The notes beneath the pieces are model-generated. The model ran no database searches. It was not told where the DNA came from and saw only the letters and a program-made list of their open reading frames with translations. The position numbers and the translations under genes were made by a program. Shown here piece by piece: positions 42,680 through 52,046 of a DNA stretch of 64,000 nucleotides. Each line of letters begins with the position of its first letter. Positions within the stretch are counted from its first letter, which is position 1. Origin of the DNA: Streptomyces sp. LHD-70 (GTDB taxonomy: Bacteria; Actinomycetota; Actinomycetes; Streptomycetales; Streptomycetaceae); contig NZ_JAVIFW010000013.1 of assembly GCF_031157275.1 (NCBI RefSeq), forward strand, positions 1-64,000, in the 5' to 3' direction.

Positions 42680-43993
42680 GTGACCAGGCGTAACGGTTAT
42701 GCCCTAATGGCTGCGCTGGCGGCCGTCGTGGTGCTGGTCTCCGCGGCCATATACGTGGGCGTGTCCGGCGATGCCCGGGACGACGACCTGCGCGCCGGGC
42801 CGCGCCACCCGCAGGGCTCCGCCGCCCCCGCCTCCTCCGGCACCTGGGTCGGCACCTGGTCCAGCTCGCCCGCGGCCGCCGAGCCGCGCACCGAGGCCGG
42901 CTTCGCGGGCCGCTCCATCCGCAACGTCGTGCACACCAGCGTCGGCGGCAGCAGCGCCCGCATCACGCTCTCCAACCTGTACGGGCGTACGCCGCTGTCC
43001 ATCACGCACGCCTCCATAGCCCTGGCGGCCGCGCCGAACAACCCCAGCGCGGCCGCCGGAACCCTGCGCCGCCTGTCCTTCGGCGGCAACCACTCGGTGG
43101 TCGTCAAGCCGGGCGGCCAGGTCGTCAGCGACCCGGTCAGGCTGCGCGTGCCGCACGACGCCGACCTGCTCGTGACGACCTTCTCGCCCACCCCGTCGGG
43201 CCCGGTGACGTACCACCCGCACGCCCGGCAGATCAGTTACGTGGCCGACGGCGACCGGGTCTCGGACCTGCGCGGCGACGCGTACACCCAGCAGAGCCCG
43301 TACTGGCGCTACCTCGCCGCCGTCGACGTGCTCAGCCGTGAGGCCGAGGGTGCCGTGGTCGTGCTCGGCGACTCGCTGACCGACGGTGTGAGCTCCACCA
43401 TGGGCGCCAACGCCCGCTGGACGGACGTCCTTTCGGACCGGCTGCGCGACGAGCAGGGCGCGCCCCGCTACAGCGTCCTCAACCAGGGCATCAGCGGCAA
43501 CCGCATCCTCTCCGACGGCCTCGGCCGCCCCGCCGACAACCCGAGCGGCCTCTCCCGCTTCGAGCGCGACGCGCTGTCCCGTACGGGCGTCAAGGCCGTC
43601 GTCATCGCCCTCGGCGTCAACGACATCCTGCGCAACCCGCAGCAGACCTCCTCCGAGGAAATCCTCGACGGCCTGAGGGAGTTGACCCGCCAGGCGCACG
43701 CACGCGGCCTGCGGGTGATCGGGGCGACGCTGATGCCGTTCGGCGGACACCGGGGCTACACCCCGGAGTTGGACGAGGTCCGCCGCCAGGTCAACGAGGA
43801 GATCCGGTCCGGGAAGGTGTTCGACGCGGTCGTGGACTTCGACCGCGCGCTCCGCGACCCGTACGCCCCGGAGCGGCTGCGCGAGCCGTACGACTCGGGG
43901 GATCACCTGCACCCGAGCGACGAGGGCTTCAAGAAGATGGCGTACGCGTTCAACCTGGCGTCGCTGCGGGGGTCGGTCCCGGCCGAGCTGTAG
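42680..43993 (+). CDS. SGNH/GDSL-family hydrolase, membrane-anchored or secreted
   Basis: 437 aa. An N-terminal hydrophobic segment (about 8-28) precedes a beta-rich domain and the SGNH domain: block I VVVLGDSLTDG (Ser about 233), block II NQGISGNRIL, block III ALGVNDIL and block V SGDHLHPSD (Asp-x-x-His). It is an ester hydrolase of unknown substrate. GTG start at 42680 preceded by gaggagaaaaagg. Divergent from the DUF445 gene. Confidence 0.85.
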   Translation: MTRRNGYALMAALAAVVVLVSAAIYVGVSGDARDDDLRAGPRHPQGSAAPASSGTWVGTWSSSPAAAEPRTEAGFAGRSIRNVVHTSVGGSSARITLSNLYGRTPLSITHASIALAAAPNNPSAAAGTLRRLSFGGNHSVVVKPGGQVVSDPVRLRVPHDADLLVTTFSPTPSGPVTYHPHARQISYVADGDRVSDLRGDAYTQQSPYWRYLAAVDVLSREAEGAVVVLGDSLTDGVSSTMGANARWTDVLSDRLRDEQGAPRYSVLNQGISGNRILSDGLGRPADNPSGLSRFERDALSRTGVKAVVIALGVNDILRNPQQTSSEEILDGLRELTRQAHARGLRVIGATLMPFGGHRGYTPELDEVRRQVNEEIRSGKVFDAVVDFDRALRDPYAPERLREPYDSGDHLHPSDEGFKKMAYAFNLASLRGSVPAEL

Positions 43994-44015
43994 CCTCCCG
44001 CTTCCGGCAGACGGG

Positions 44016-44672
44016 CTACTTCTCCAGCCCCTTGCGCCGCTCCTTCTCCTCCTTGAGGCGCCGCTTCTCCGCCCGGGAAATCTTCCGCTTCACGCCCACC
44101 CCGCCCCAGAACGCGAACCCCGTGACGATCACGCGTGGGGCACCCGGCTCCGGCGGTTCGTCGCCGAGGCGCTCGTCGAAGCCGCCCATGACGCCGATGC
44201 CGCGCACCACGACCTCGACGCCCGGCGGCACGATCACATCGACGCCGCCCATGATCGCGACGCAGTTGACGACGACCTCCGGCGCCTCGAACTTCGCCTC
44301 GCGCAGGTCGACTTCACCGCCGCCGCAGAGCGCGAAGCAGTTGAAACGGCGCGGGACGGTCCACATCCCCTTGCGTGAGAAGCCCGACATGATCGCGACC
44401 CCGCCCGCCGAGGTCCCCGCACCGCCGATCCGCTCCGCCCACGCGCCCGACCCCGAGGCCTGCGCGGGCGCCGCGGCCGGTCCGGCGGGGTCGGGCAGAT
44501 CGCGCGTCACGGGTTCGAGCTCGCCGTACGTACGCGCCTTGTACGTGGCGTCCAGGCGTTCCTGGAACTCCTCCATGTCGAGCCGGCCCTCCGCCACGGC
44601 CTCCCTCAGCCGCTCGGCCACCCGCTCCCGGTCCGTGTCCGAAGCCCGCAGCTCCGGCAACTCGTCGGTCAT
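44016..44672 (-). CDS. DUF1707 protein with LiaF-like C-terminal domain
   Basis: 218 aa. The N-terminal DUF1707 motif (ELRASDTDRERVAERLREAVAEGRLDMEEFQERLDATYKART, split here by residue ranges about 7-48) is followed by a linker and a beta-helical LiaF-like region (VVVNCVAIMGGVDVIVPPGVEVVVRG), and a basic tail. Proteins like this associate with membrane-stress sensing; no membrane helix is visible. The start is ATG at 44672. Confidence 0.8.
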   Translation of the reverse strand: MTDELPELRASDTDRERVAERLREAVAEGRLDMEEFQERLDATYKARTYGELEPVTRDLPDPAGPAAAPAQASGSGAWAERIGGAGTSAGGVAIMSGFSRKGMWTVPRRFNCFALCGGGEVDLREAKFEAPEVVVNCVAIMGGVDVIVPPGVEVVVRGIGVMGGFDERLGDEPPEPGAPRVIVTGFAFWGGVGVKRKISRAEKRRLKEEKERRKGLEK

Positions 44673-44677
44673 ACGAA

Positions 44678-45724
44678 TCAGCCTAGCGCGGAGCGGTCCG
44701 CGTACATCTGGGCAATGACGGCTTCGATGTCCGGCTCCCTGACCGACAGATCCACCACCGGGTACGCCGACGCCAGCTCCGTGACCAGCGGCGCCGCCGA
44801 CGCCGAGGCCGGGAACGCCAGCCACTGCCGGGGCCCCTCCACCCGCACCACGCGGGCACCGGCGACACTCACCTCGGGCAGCTCGCGCTCGAAGTCGACG
44901 ACGAGGGTGCGCTCGCTCTCGCCGATCTCGTGCAGCCCGGCCAGCGCCCCGTCGTACATCAGACGGCCGTGGTCGATGACCATCACGCGCTTGCAGAGCT
45001 GCTCGATGTCCTGCAGGTCGTGCGTCGTGAGCAGCACCGTCGTGCCCGACTCGGCGTTCAGATCGCGCAGGAAGCCGCGCACCTTCGCCTTGGAGATCAC
45101 GTCGAGGCCGATGGTCGGCTCGTCCAGGTAGAGCACGTCCGGGTCGTGCAGCAGCGCCGCCGCGATATCGCCGCGCATCCGCTGCCCGAGGGAGAGTTGC
45201 CGTACCGGAACGTCCAACAGGGCGCCCAGATCGAGGAGTTCGACACAGCGGTCGAGGTTGGCGCGGAACCGGGCGTCGGGGATGCGGTACATGCGGTGCA
45301 TCAGTCGGTACGAGTCGATCAGCGGCAGGTCCCACCAGAGCGTGGTGCGCTGCCCGAACACCACGCCGATCCGCCGGGCCAGGCGGGTGCGCTCACGGGC
45401 CGGTTCGATGCCCGCGACCCGCAGCCGGCCGCCGCTGGGGGTGAGGATGCCGGTGAGCATCTTGATGGTGGTGGACTTGCCCGCGCCGTTGGGCCCGATG
45501 TAGCCGACCATCTCGCCACGCGGCACGCTGAACGAGATCCCGTCCACGGCCCGCACCTCGCGCCGCTCACGCCGCAGAAACCCGGTCTTCCGGCGTACGT
45601 CGAAGACCTTCTCGACGCCGTCGAGCACGATGAAGTCATCCGCGAGGCCCGTAAGGTCCGAGTGATCCGTGTGATCCGTGAGGTTCGTGTGATCCGTGAG
45701 ATCCGTGTGATCCGTGGGTTCCAT
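44678..45724 (-). CDS. ABC transporter ATP-binding protein (ABC-2 type exporter)
   Basis: 348 aa. Walker A is GYIGPNGAGKSTT (about 78), signature LSLGQRMRGDIAAAL (about 176), Walker B VLYLDEPTIGLD (about 196), H-loop LLTTHD. Its two permeases lie directly upstream (45729-46562 and 46555-47355). The N-terminus is a run of Thr-Asp-His repeats encoded by a 9-bp repeat; ATG at 45724. The exported compound is unknown. Confidence 0.88.
   Translation of the reverse strand: MEPTDHTDLTDHTNLTDHTDHSDLTGLADDFIVLDGVEKVFDVRRKTGFLRRERREVRAVDGISFSVPRGEMVGYIGPNGAGKSTTIKMLTGILTPSGGRLRVAGIEPARERTRLARRIGVVFGQRTTLWWDLPLIDSYRLMHRMYRIPDARFRANLDRCVELLDLGALLDVPVRQLSLGQRMRGDIAAALLHDPDVLYLDEPTIGLDVISKAKVRGFLRDLNAESGTTVLLTTHDLQDIEQLCKRVMVIDHGRLMYDGALAGLHEIGESERTLVVDFERELPEVSVAGARVVRVEGPRQWLAFPASASAAPLVTELASAYPVVDLSVREPDIEAVIAQMYADRSALG
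45658..45718. repeat. 9-bp tandem repeat coding a Thr-Asp-His tract
   Basis: About six copies of gatccgtgt/gatccgtga at the 5' end of the ATPase gene encode TDHTDLTDHTNL. The tract precedes the ABC fold and looks dispensable. Confidence 0.85.
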
Positions 45725-45728
45725 CGGT

Positions 45729-46562
45729 TCAGCTCCCTGTACTGCGATACGAGCGAAGTCCCGCACGCCACGCGAGCCCCGCGAGAGCGCAGCAGGCGAC
45801 GGCCACGAACGGCGGCAGGAACGCCAGCCAGGAGGGCAGCCCGATCGGGTTCTCCCGGTCGAGGATGTAGAGCGCGGGCAGCCAGTTCACGAAGGCGAGC
45901 GGCAGCACGAAGGTCACCCCGCGCACCAGCTCCTTCGCGAACACGGTCGGCGGGTACTGCAGCAGCGTATTGCCGCCGTACGTAAAGGAGTTGGACACCT
46001 CGGACGCGTCCTGCGCCAAGAACTGGAAGGCCCCGCCCGCCACAAGGACCGCCCCGAAGACGGCCGCCCCGCACACCAGCATCATCGGCACGAGCAGCAC
46101 CTTCACCGGATCCCAGTCGACGTCCATCACGGCAAGGCCGTAACCGAGGACGAGCAGCCCCTGCGTGACCCGGCCGAGGCGGCGCAGCGCGAAACGGTCG
46201 GCGGCGACCTGCGCGAGAACCGGCGCGGGCCGCACCAGAAGCGTGTCCAGCGTGCCGTCACGCACCCGGGAACCCAGCCGCTGCACGGGCCCGAGCAGCA
46301 GCTCCGCCAGACCGAACGCGGTGCCCGTCGTGCCGTACAGGAAGGCGATCTCCCCGAGCGTGAACCCGCCCAGCGCGTCGACATGCGAGAACATCAGCAG
46401 GATCGCCACGAAGTCGAACGCCGTCACGGCGAAGTTCGCGCACAGCGTCAGCACGAACGAGGCACGGTAGGCCATCGTGGACCGCACCCACGCCCCCACG
46501 ATCAGCCGGTACGCCACCACCCCGTCCCGCAACCGGCCCCGCTCCCGGACGAGTTCAGCCAC
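45729..46562 (-). CDS. ABC-2 family permease subunit
   Basis: 277 aa with six membrane helices. GTG start at 46562 overlaps the stop of the upstream permease by 8 bp; the gene lies 4 bp from the ATPase start. The longer open frame runs antisense to real coding in the partner gene. It pairs with 46555-47355. Confidence 0.82.
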   Translation of the reverse strand: MAELVRERGRLRDGVVAYRLIVGAWVRSTMAYRASFVLTLCANFAVTAFDFVAILLMFSHVDALGGFTLGEIAFLYGTTGTAFGLAELLLGPVQRLGSRVRDGTLDTLLVRPAPVLAQVAADRFALRRLGRVTQGLLVLGYGLAVMDVDWDPVKVLLVPMMLVCGAAVFGAVLVAGGAFQFLAQDASEVSNSFTYGGNTLLQYPPTVFAKELVRGVTFVLPLAFVNWLPALYILDRENPIGLPSWLAFLPPFVAVACCALAGLAWRAGLRSYRSTGS

Positions 46563-47355
46563 CCTGGACCACCACCCTGCGCGTCGCGACGAGCTGAAGC
46601 AGCCGCCCGGCGCCGAGCAGCACCACGGCCCAGGCGGCCTGGAACGCGTACGCGCCGAGGAGCCCGTACCCGGTGCGCTTGCCGAGCAGGACGTCCGCGG
46701 GCACCTGCAGCAGCGCCGACCAGGGCAGGGCGCGGGCCAGCTCACCGAGGGCGCCGGGGAAGACGTTGAGCGGCAGCAGCATGCCCGAGAAGAACATCCC
46801 GGCGAGCGCGGCGATCTGCGTCACCCCCGCCCCGTCGAGCAGCCAGAACGCCGAGAGCGCCACCAGGTAGCGCAGCGCGAAGCTCACCACCAGCGCCAGC
46901 AGCACACTGCAGCCGAAGGCGAGCCACGTACCGGCCGCTGTGGGCAGCGCCAGCTCGAAAACCAGCGCACCGACCGCCACGGGTACCACCCCCCGCCCCA
47001 GCAGCTGGAACGCCGCCCGCCCCAAGTCCCCGGCCAGCCACCACAGTTGGAGATCGGCAGGCCGATACAGGTCGACCGCGATGTCGCCACTGCGAATCCG
47101 CTCGACCAACTCGTCCTCGAAACCGCCCCCAAGCAGCGAACAGGCCGCCAACATCGCCTGCCCCAGCCACACATACGTCACGGCCTCCGCCTGGTCGTAG
47201 CCCCCGAGGCCGGGCCGCTCGTCCCACAGGGCCACATAGGTGTAGGCCACGATCAGCCCGAACACGGTATTGGTGAAGACACCCGCCGCCGTCGCCGTCC
47301 GGTACGTCGCATAGCGCCGGAACCCCCCGGCCGCGACCGCCACGTACAACCGCAC
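46555..47355 (-). CDS. ABC-2 family permease subunit
   Basis: 266 aa with about six helices (AATAAGVFTNTVFGLIVAYTYVAL; AAFQLLGRGVVPVAV). It is the first gene of the three-gene exporter operon. The start is ATG at 47355. The two unequal permeases plus ATPase are typical of the DUF990/ABC-2 exporters. Confidence 0.82.
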   Translation of the reverse strand: MRLYVAVAAGGFRRYATYRTATAAGVFTNTVFGLIVAYTYVALWDERPGLGGYDQAEAVTYVWLGQAMLAACSLLGGGFEDELVERIRSGDIAVDLYRPADLQLWWLAGDLGRAAFQLLGRGVVPVAVGALVFELALPTAAGTWLAFGCSVLLALVVSFALRYLVALSAFWLLDGAGVTQIAALAGMFFSGMLLPLNVFPGALGELARALPWSALLQVPADVLLGKRTGYGLLGAYAFQAAWAVVLLGAGRLLQLVATRRVVVQGG

Positions 47356-47558
47356 AGAACCCCCTCACCCGCGCCCCCGGCCAAAGCGCACGACCCTAGC
47401 CCCCGCACGCACAACCCCGCCACGGGTTTTCACCCGCGCGGCGGATCACAGTGCCGTCACAGGCGCGCGCCCCTCCCGAGCCCGCCCCATCGCGGTGGAA
47501 CAGTGTCCAATAGGTCGTACGGGGGACATATCCAGGCGAAACGGGAGTTCCGGAAGAC
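47356..47558. promoter_or_regulatory. Divergent promoter gap between the exporter and the PBP gene
   Basis: 203 bp with no gene. It contains a more AT-rich stretch near 47500 (gtccaataggtcgtacg) that could be the PBP promoter. No operator is recognised. Confidence 0.4.
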
Positions 47559-49790
47559 ATGAGCGACGAGCCCGACGAGCCTCAGCAGCCGGCCGAGGAC
47601 GGCAGGCAGAAGCTCACCCGCAGGCAGTTCAAGCAACAGCGCAAGGCCGCCCGCAAGGCCAGACGCAAAGCCTCCGGCTGGCGCCGGGTCTTCCCCACCT
47701 GGCGCATGATCCTCGGCACCTTCCTGCTGCTCTGCCTCCTCATCGGCGGCGGCCTCGTCGCCGGCTACCTCCTCGTCGACATCCCGCCCGCCAACGCCTC
47801 CGCCACCAAGCAGAGCAACGTCTACCTCTACGCCGACGGCTCACCCCTGGCCCGCGACGGCGAGGTCAACCGCGAGAACATCCCGCTCAGCCAGGTCCCC
47901 AAGCACGTACAGCACGCCGTGCTCGCCGCCGAGGACCGCGACTTCTACTCCGAGTCCGCCGTCGACCCCCAAGCCATGCTCCGCGCCGCCTGGAACACCG
48001 TCACCGGCAAGGGCAAACAGTCCGGCTCCACCATCACCCAGCAGTTCGTCAAGAACTACTACCTCGGCCAGGAACAGACCCTCACCCGCAAGGCCAAAGA
48101 GTTCTTCATCGCCATCAAACTCGACCGCCAGGTCAGCAAGAACGACATCCTCCTCGGCTACCTCAACACCAGCTACTTCGGCCGCAACGCCTACGGCATC
48201 CAGGCCGCCGCCCACACCTACTACGGCAAGAACGCCGAGCAACTCACCGTCGCCGAAGGCGCGTACCTCGCCACCCTCCTCAACTCCCCCAACGCGTACG
48301 ACGTCTCCGCCCACCCCGAGAACAAAATCCGCGCCGTCGGCCGCTGGAACTACGTCCTCGACGGCATGGTCAAGGAGAAGTGGCTCACCCGACCCGCCCG
48401 CAGAGCCCTGAACTTCCCCGACCCCGACACCGCCAAGGCCCCCTCCGGCATGTCCGGCCAGCGCGGCTACGTCGTCAAAGCCGTCGAGGACTACCTCGCC
48501 GCACACGACGTCGTCGACACCGACACCCTCGCCAAGGGCGGCTACCGGATCACCACCACCCTGCAGAAACCCCGCCAGGACGACTTCGTCCAGGCCGTCG
48601 AGGACCAGCTCATGTCCCAGGTCGACCCGGACGCCCGCAAGATCGACGCCCACGTCCGCGCCGGCGGCGCCGCCATCGACCCCACCACCGGCAAGGTCGT
48701 CGCCATGTACGGCGGCATCGACTACACCAAGCAGTACGTCAACAACGCCACCCGCCGCGACTACCAGGTCGGCTCCACCTTCAAACCGTTCGTCTTCACC
48801 GCCGCCGTCCAACACGGCTCCACCACCCAGGACGGCCACCCCATCAACCCCAACACCGTCTACGACGGCACCAACCAACGCCCCGTGGAAGGCTGGACCG
48901 GCGCCACCTACGCCCCCGAGAACGAGGACCAGCGCTCCTACGGCGACATCACCGTCAGCGCCGCCACCGACCTCTCCGTCAACGCCGTCTACGCACAGAT
49001 GGCCGTCGACGTCGGCGCCGACAAGGTCCAGCAGACCGCCGTCGACCTCGGCATCCCCGCCACCACCCCCGACCTCACCGCCTCCCCGTCCATCGCCCTC
49101 GGCCCCGCCACGGCCAGCGTCCTCGACATGACCCAGGCCTACGCCACCCTCGCGAACCACGGCGAGCACGGCGCGTACACCCTCGTCGAAGGCATCACCA
49201 AGGACGGCGAACGCATCGCACTCCCCGAGGAGCAGAAGCGGCAGGTCGTCAGCCGCGAGGCCGCCGACACCACCACGTCGATCCTGCAGAGCGTCGTCGA
49301 GGGCGGCACCGGCACCGCCGCCCTGGCCGCGGGCCGCCCCGCCGCGGGCAAGACCGGCACCGCCGAGGAGGACAAGGCCGCCTGGTTCGCCGGCTACACC
49401 CCCGAACTCGCCACCGTCGTCGCCGTACTCGGCCAGGACCCGAACCCGCCCTACGGCCAGACCCCGCTCTACGGCGCACTCGGCGAGGCACGCATCAACG
49501 GCGGCGCCTACCCGGCCCGCATCTGGGCCCAGTTCACCCGCGATGCACTGCAGGACCAGCCGGTACAGGACTTCGACCTCACCCTGGCACCCGACGCCGA
49601 GTACCCCCCGCCCCTACCCCCGGAAACCGACCCCGCCCCCACGGACGGCGGCGAGGACCCCGGCACCATCGAGGGCGAGACGCAGGGCCAGACGGACGGC
49701 GGCACCCCGGGAGACGGAGCCATCGGCGGCACCCCGGGCGGCGAGGACGGCCGACCCCCGAGGAACGGCACGACCAGACCAGGCCGCTAA
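47559..49790 (+). CDS. Class A penicillin-binding protein (transglycosylase/transpeptidase)
   Basis: 743 aa. A Lys/Arg-rich cytosolic N-terminus, one membrane helix (MILGTFLLLCLLIGGGLVAGYLL), a GT51 transglycosylase domain (catalytic Glu in AAEDRDFYSE, about 128; GSTITQQFVKN) and a transpeptidase domain (SxxK in VGSTFKPF about 408; SxN in DLSVNAVY about 478; KTG in AGKTGTAE about 603). A disordered Pro/Asp/Gly tail follows residue 690. It polymerises and cross-links peptidoglycan. The start is ATG at 47559. Confidence 0.95.
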   Translation: MSDEPDEPQQPAEDGRQKLTRRQFKQQRKAARKARRKASGWRRVFPTWRMILGTFLLLCLLIGGGLVAGYLLVDIPPANASATKQSNVYLYADGSPLARDGEVNRENIPLSQVPKHVQHAVLAAEDRDFYSESAVDPQAMLRAAWNTVTGKGKQSGSTITQQFVKNYYLGQEQTLTRKAKEFFIAIKLDRQVSKNDILLGYLNTSYFGRNAYGIQAAAHTYYGKNAEQLTVAEGAYLATLLNSPNAYDVSAHPENKIRAVGRWNYVLDGMVKEKWLTRPARRALNFPDPDTAKAPSGMSGQRGYVVKAVEDYLAAHDVVDTDTLAKGGYRITTTLQKPRQDDFVQAVEDQLMSQVDPDARKIDAHVRAGGAAIDPTTGKVVAMYGGIDYTKQYVNNATRRDYQVGSTFKPFVFTAAVQHGSTTQDGHPINPNTVYDGTNQRPVEGWTGATYAPENEDQRSYGDITVSAATDLSVNAVYAQMAVDVGADKVQQTAVDLGIPATTPDLTASPSIALGPATASVLDMTQAYATLANHGEHGAYTLVEGITKDGERIALPEEQKRQVVSREAADTTTSILQSVVEGGTGTAALAAGRPAAGKTGTAEEDKAAWFAGYTPELATVVAVLGQDPNPPYGQTPLYGALGEARINGGAYPARIWAQFTRDALQDQPVQDFDLTLAPDAEYPPPLPPETDPAPTDGGEDPGTIEGETQGQTDGGTPGDGAIGGTPGGEDGRPPRNGTTRPGR

Positions 49791-49806
49791 CGGAGCAGAT
49801 ACGGCA

Positions 49807-49839
49807 GAGGGCCCGGCGGTGCACGACCGCCGGGCCCTC
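49807..49839. terminator. Terminator after the PBP gene
   Basis: Stem gagggcccggcggt/accgccgggccctc with a 5-base loop, 17 bp after the stop. Confidence 0.9.
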
Positions 49840-49849
49840 CTCCACACAA

Positions 49850-49915
49850 CAGGAGCTACAAGAACTACAGGAGCTACAGGAGTACCGGGAAACTACAGGA
49901 CGGAGCTACAGATAC
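49850..49915. repeat. Short tandem repeat (aggagctac) after the PBP gene
   Basis: About six degenerate copies of aggagctac/agaactac with 9-12 bp spacing between the PBP terminator and the GroES-like stop. Confidence 0.75.
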
Positions 49916-50253
49916 AGCCCCGTCGAATCCTCCGACCCCTCGAACCGGTCCGCCGCCACCGCATGCAGATCCCGCTCACGCATCAGCACGTACGCCACAC
50001 CCCGCACCTCGACCTCGGCACGGTCCTCCGGGTCGTACAGCACACGGTCACCGGGCTCCACCGTCCGGACGTTCTGCCCCACGGCCACCACCTCGGCCCA
50101 CGCGAGCCGCCGGCCCACGGCCGCGGTCGCCGGAATGACGATGCCGCCCGTGGAGCGCCGCTCGCCCTCCGCGATATCGGTCCTGACGAGGACGCGGTCA
50201 TGCAGCATCCGGATGGGCAGCTTGTCGTGGTGTTCCTGGCTGTTGGCGCTCAC
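49906..50253 (-). CDS. GroES-like (Cpn10) protein
   Basis: 115 aa with the Cpn10 fold: RMLHDRVLVRTDI, STGGIVIPATA (mobile-loop region) and VEPGDRVLYDPEDRAEVEVRGVAYVLMRERDLHA. It stands alone without groEL, so it is a divergent second GroES. The start is ATG at 50253. Confidence 0.8.
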   Translation of the reverse strand: MSANSQEHHDKLPIRMLHDRVLVRTDIAEGERRSTGGIVIPATAAVGRRLAWAEVVAVGQNVRTVEPGDRVLYDPEDRAEVEVRGVAYVLMRERDLHAVAADRFEGSEDSTGLYL

Positions 50254-50296
50254 ACCCCGAACCTACCTGCACCCGGGCCCACCGGGTCCCTCCGGG

Positions 50297-50620
50297 TCAG
50301 CGCCGCTTACGCCGGGCCACGGCGATCAGACCGACCACGCCCACCACCGCGAGCGCCACCGGAACGACCCGCTCCAGACGCGGCGCACCCTCGGCGTCCA
50401 CGAACTGCGCCTTCACATCACTCACCGCGCGATTGGCGGAGACGTACGCACGGCCGAGCGTCTGGTCCACCGTGCTCGCGACGCGGGCCTTGGCGTCCCC
50501 GACGACCGTCTTCGGGTGCACCCGCACACCGATCTCGTCGAGCGTCTCGGCCAGCTGCGCGCGCCGCCGCTTGATGTCCGCCTCGATCTCAGCGGGGGTC
50601 CTGGCCTGAGCATCCGACAC
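50297..50620 (-). CDS. DUF3618 membrane protein
   Basis: 107 aa. The DUF3618 motif (RTPAEIEADIKRRRAQLAETLDEI) is followed by a coiled region and one C-terminal membrane helix (VVPVALAVVGVVGLIAVA). The function is unknown; the N-terminal motif recurs in actinobacterial membrane proteins. Confidence 0.8.
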   Translation of the reverse strand: MSDAQARTPAEIEADIKRRRAQLAETLDEIGVRVHPKTVVGDAKARVASTVDQTLGRAYVSANRAVSDVKAQFVDAEGAPRLERVVPVALAVVGVVGLIAVARRKRR

Positions 50621-50782
50621 CGCGCTGCCTCCGTGTCTTCGTGATCGTCAAGATCGCCATTGTGATCGTTTTCCGTTCCTGATGGACAGTCTGTCAGCTC
50701 CACGCCGAACGCACCGCACAGCACCCCCCATTACGCTCTCCCGTACGCCCGGACGTACCGACACCTCCCGAGGAGACCGAAG

Positions 50783-51250
50783 ATGAGCGAGCGCCTGCAG
50801 CCCGGCGACCCCGCCCCCGCTTTCACCCTGCCCGACGCGGACGGCAACGAGATCTCGCTCGCGGACCACAAGGGCCGCAAGGTCATCGTCTACTTCTACC
50901 CGGCCGCCCTCACCCCGGGCTGCACCAAGCAGGCCTGCGACTTCACCGACAACCTCGACGCCCTCACGGCCGCCGGCTACGACGTCATCGGCGTCTCCCC
51001 CGACAAGCCGGAGAAGCTCGCGAAGTTCCGCGAGAAGGAGAACCTCAAGGTCACGCTGGTCGGCGACCCGGACAAGCAGGTCCTGGAGGCGTACGGCGCC
51101 TTCGGCGAGAAGAAGCTGTACGGCAAGGTCGTCACCGGAGTCATCCGCTCCACGGTCGTCGTGGACGAGGAGGGCAAGGTCGAGCACGCCTTCTACAACG
51201 TGAAGGCGACGGGCCACGTCGCGAAGATCATCCGCGACCTGGACATCTGA
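50783..51250 (+). CDS. bcp: Thioredoxin-dependent thiol peroxidase (Bcp family)
   Basis: 155 aa. The peroxidatic Cys is in LTPGCTKQACDF (about 46) with the second Cys five residues on, as in E. coli Bcp. It reduces H2O2 and organic peroxides with thioredoxin. The start is ATG at 50783, after GAGGAG. Confidence 0.93.
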   Translation: MSERLQPGDPAPAFTLPDADGNEISLADHKGRKVIVYFYPAALTPGCTKQACDFTDNLDALTAAGYDVIGVSPDKPEKLAKFREKENLKVTLVGDPDKQVLEAYGAFGEKKLYGKVVTGVIRSTVVVDEEGKVEHAFYNVKATGHVAKIIRDLDI

Positions 51251-51268
51251 GCCCCCTCCCTCTCTTAC

Positions 51269-51306
51269 GGAACGGCCCGCACCGAACAAGTGGTGCGGGC
51301 CGTTCC
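51269..51306. terminator. Terminator after bcp
   Basis: 15-bp perfect stem ggaacggcccgcacc/ggtgcgggccgttcc. Confidence 0.93.
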
Positions 51307-51389
51307 GCATTTCGGTCGTAACTGTCCGATAACCGGTTCGTTACTCCGTACGAGATCGCGAACACGCGGTCGATACGGGAGGGGAACCG

Positions 51390-52046
51390 ATGAGGTCAAT
51401 CAGTCCGTACACGAAGGAACGGCTGGAGGAGGCGGCGAAGGGGGCGCGGACGCTGTCGGAGGCGTTGGAGCGGTTGGGGGTGGATCCGAGGAGCTCCAGG
51501 CGACGCTACATAGCGGAGCGCATGAAGAAGCTGGGCGTCGACACGTCCCACTTCGAGCGGGAAGGGGTGAAGTGGACGCGGGAAGTCCTTGAGGCGGCGG
51601 TCTCGGCTTCCACGCACATGTGCGAAGTACTCCGGCACCTCGGCCTGGACGTCGTTGGCGGCCACCACACGCACATCAGCCGCAGGATCAAGGCGTTCGG
51701 GATCGACACCTCGCACTTCCAGGTACCGTCGCGCCGCGGCGAGACCCGACGGCCTCGATCGCCGGAGGCGTTGCTCATCGCGCAACCCGCTGAAGGCGCA
51801 CGACGTATTCAAAGCGACCGTCTCCGACGGGCGATGACCGCCCTGGGCATCCCGGAGCGGTGTGCCCGTTGCGGAGTGGAAGCAGTGTGGCGAGGCCACC
51901 CGCTCCCTCTTGAGGTCGACCACATCGACGGCAACTGGCGCGACAACAGGATCGAGAACCTGCGCCTGCTGTGCCCCAACTGCCATTCCACGACGGACAG
52001 TTACCGGGGTCGCGGGCAGGGCCGCAACCGGGGCGGCGCCTCATGA
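51390..52046 (+). CDS. HNH endonuclease, first of a tandem pair
   Basis: 218 aa. Two helical HTH-like units, each closing with LGVDTSHF and FGIDTSHF (about 50 and 110), precede an HNH domain: CARCGVEAVW, PLEVDHIDGNWRDNRIENL and LLCPNCHS, where the His, Asn and His residues and two Cys pairs (zinc) are complete. It overlaps the next gene by 4 bp (ATGA). The start is ATG at 51390. Confidence 0.82.
   Translation: MRSISPYTKERLEEAAKGARTLSEALERLGVDPRSSRRRYIAERMKKLGVDTSHFEREGVKWTREVLEAAVSASTHMCEVLRHLGLDVVGGHHTHISRRIKAFGIDTSHFQVPSRRGETRRPRSPEALLIAQPAEGARRIQSDRLRRAMTALGIPERCARCGVEAVWRGHPLPLEVDHIDGNWRDNRIENLRLLCPNCHSTTDSYRGRGQGRNRGGAS

Noticed and set aside
47841..49169. Minus-strand Gly/Val-rich frame inside the PBP gene
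   Set aside because: Low-complexity shadow of a confirmed class A PBP.
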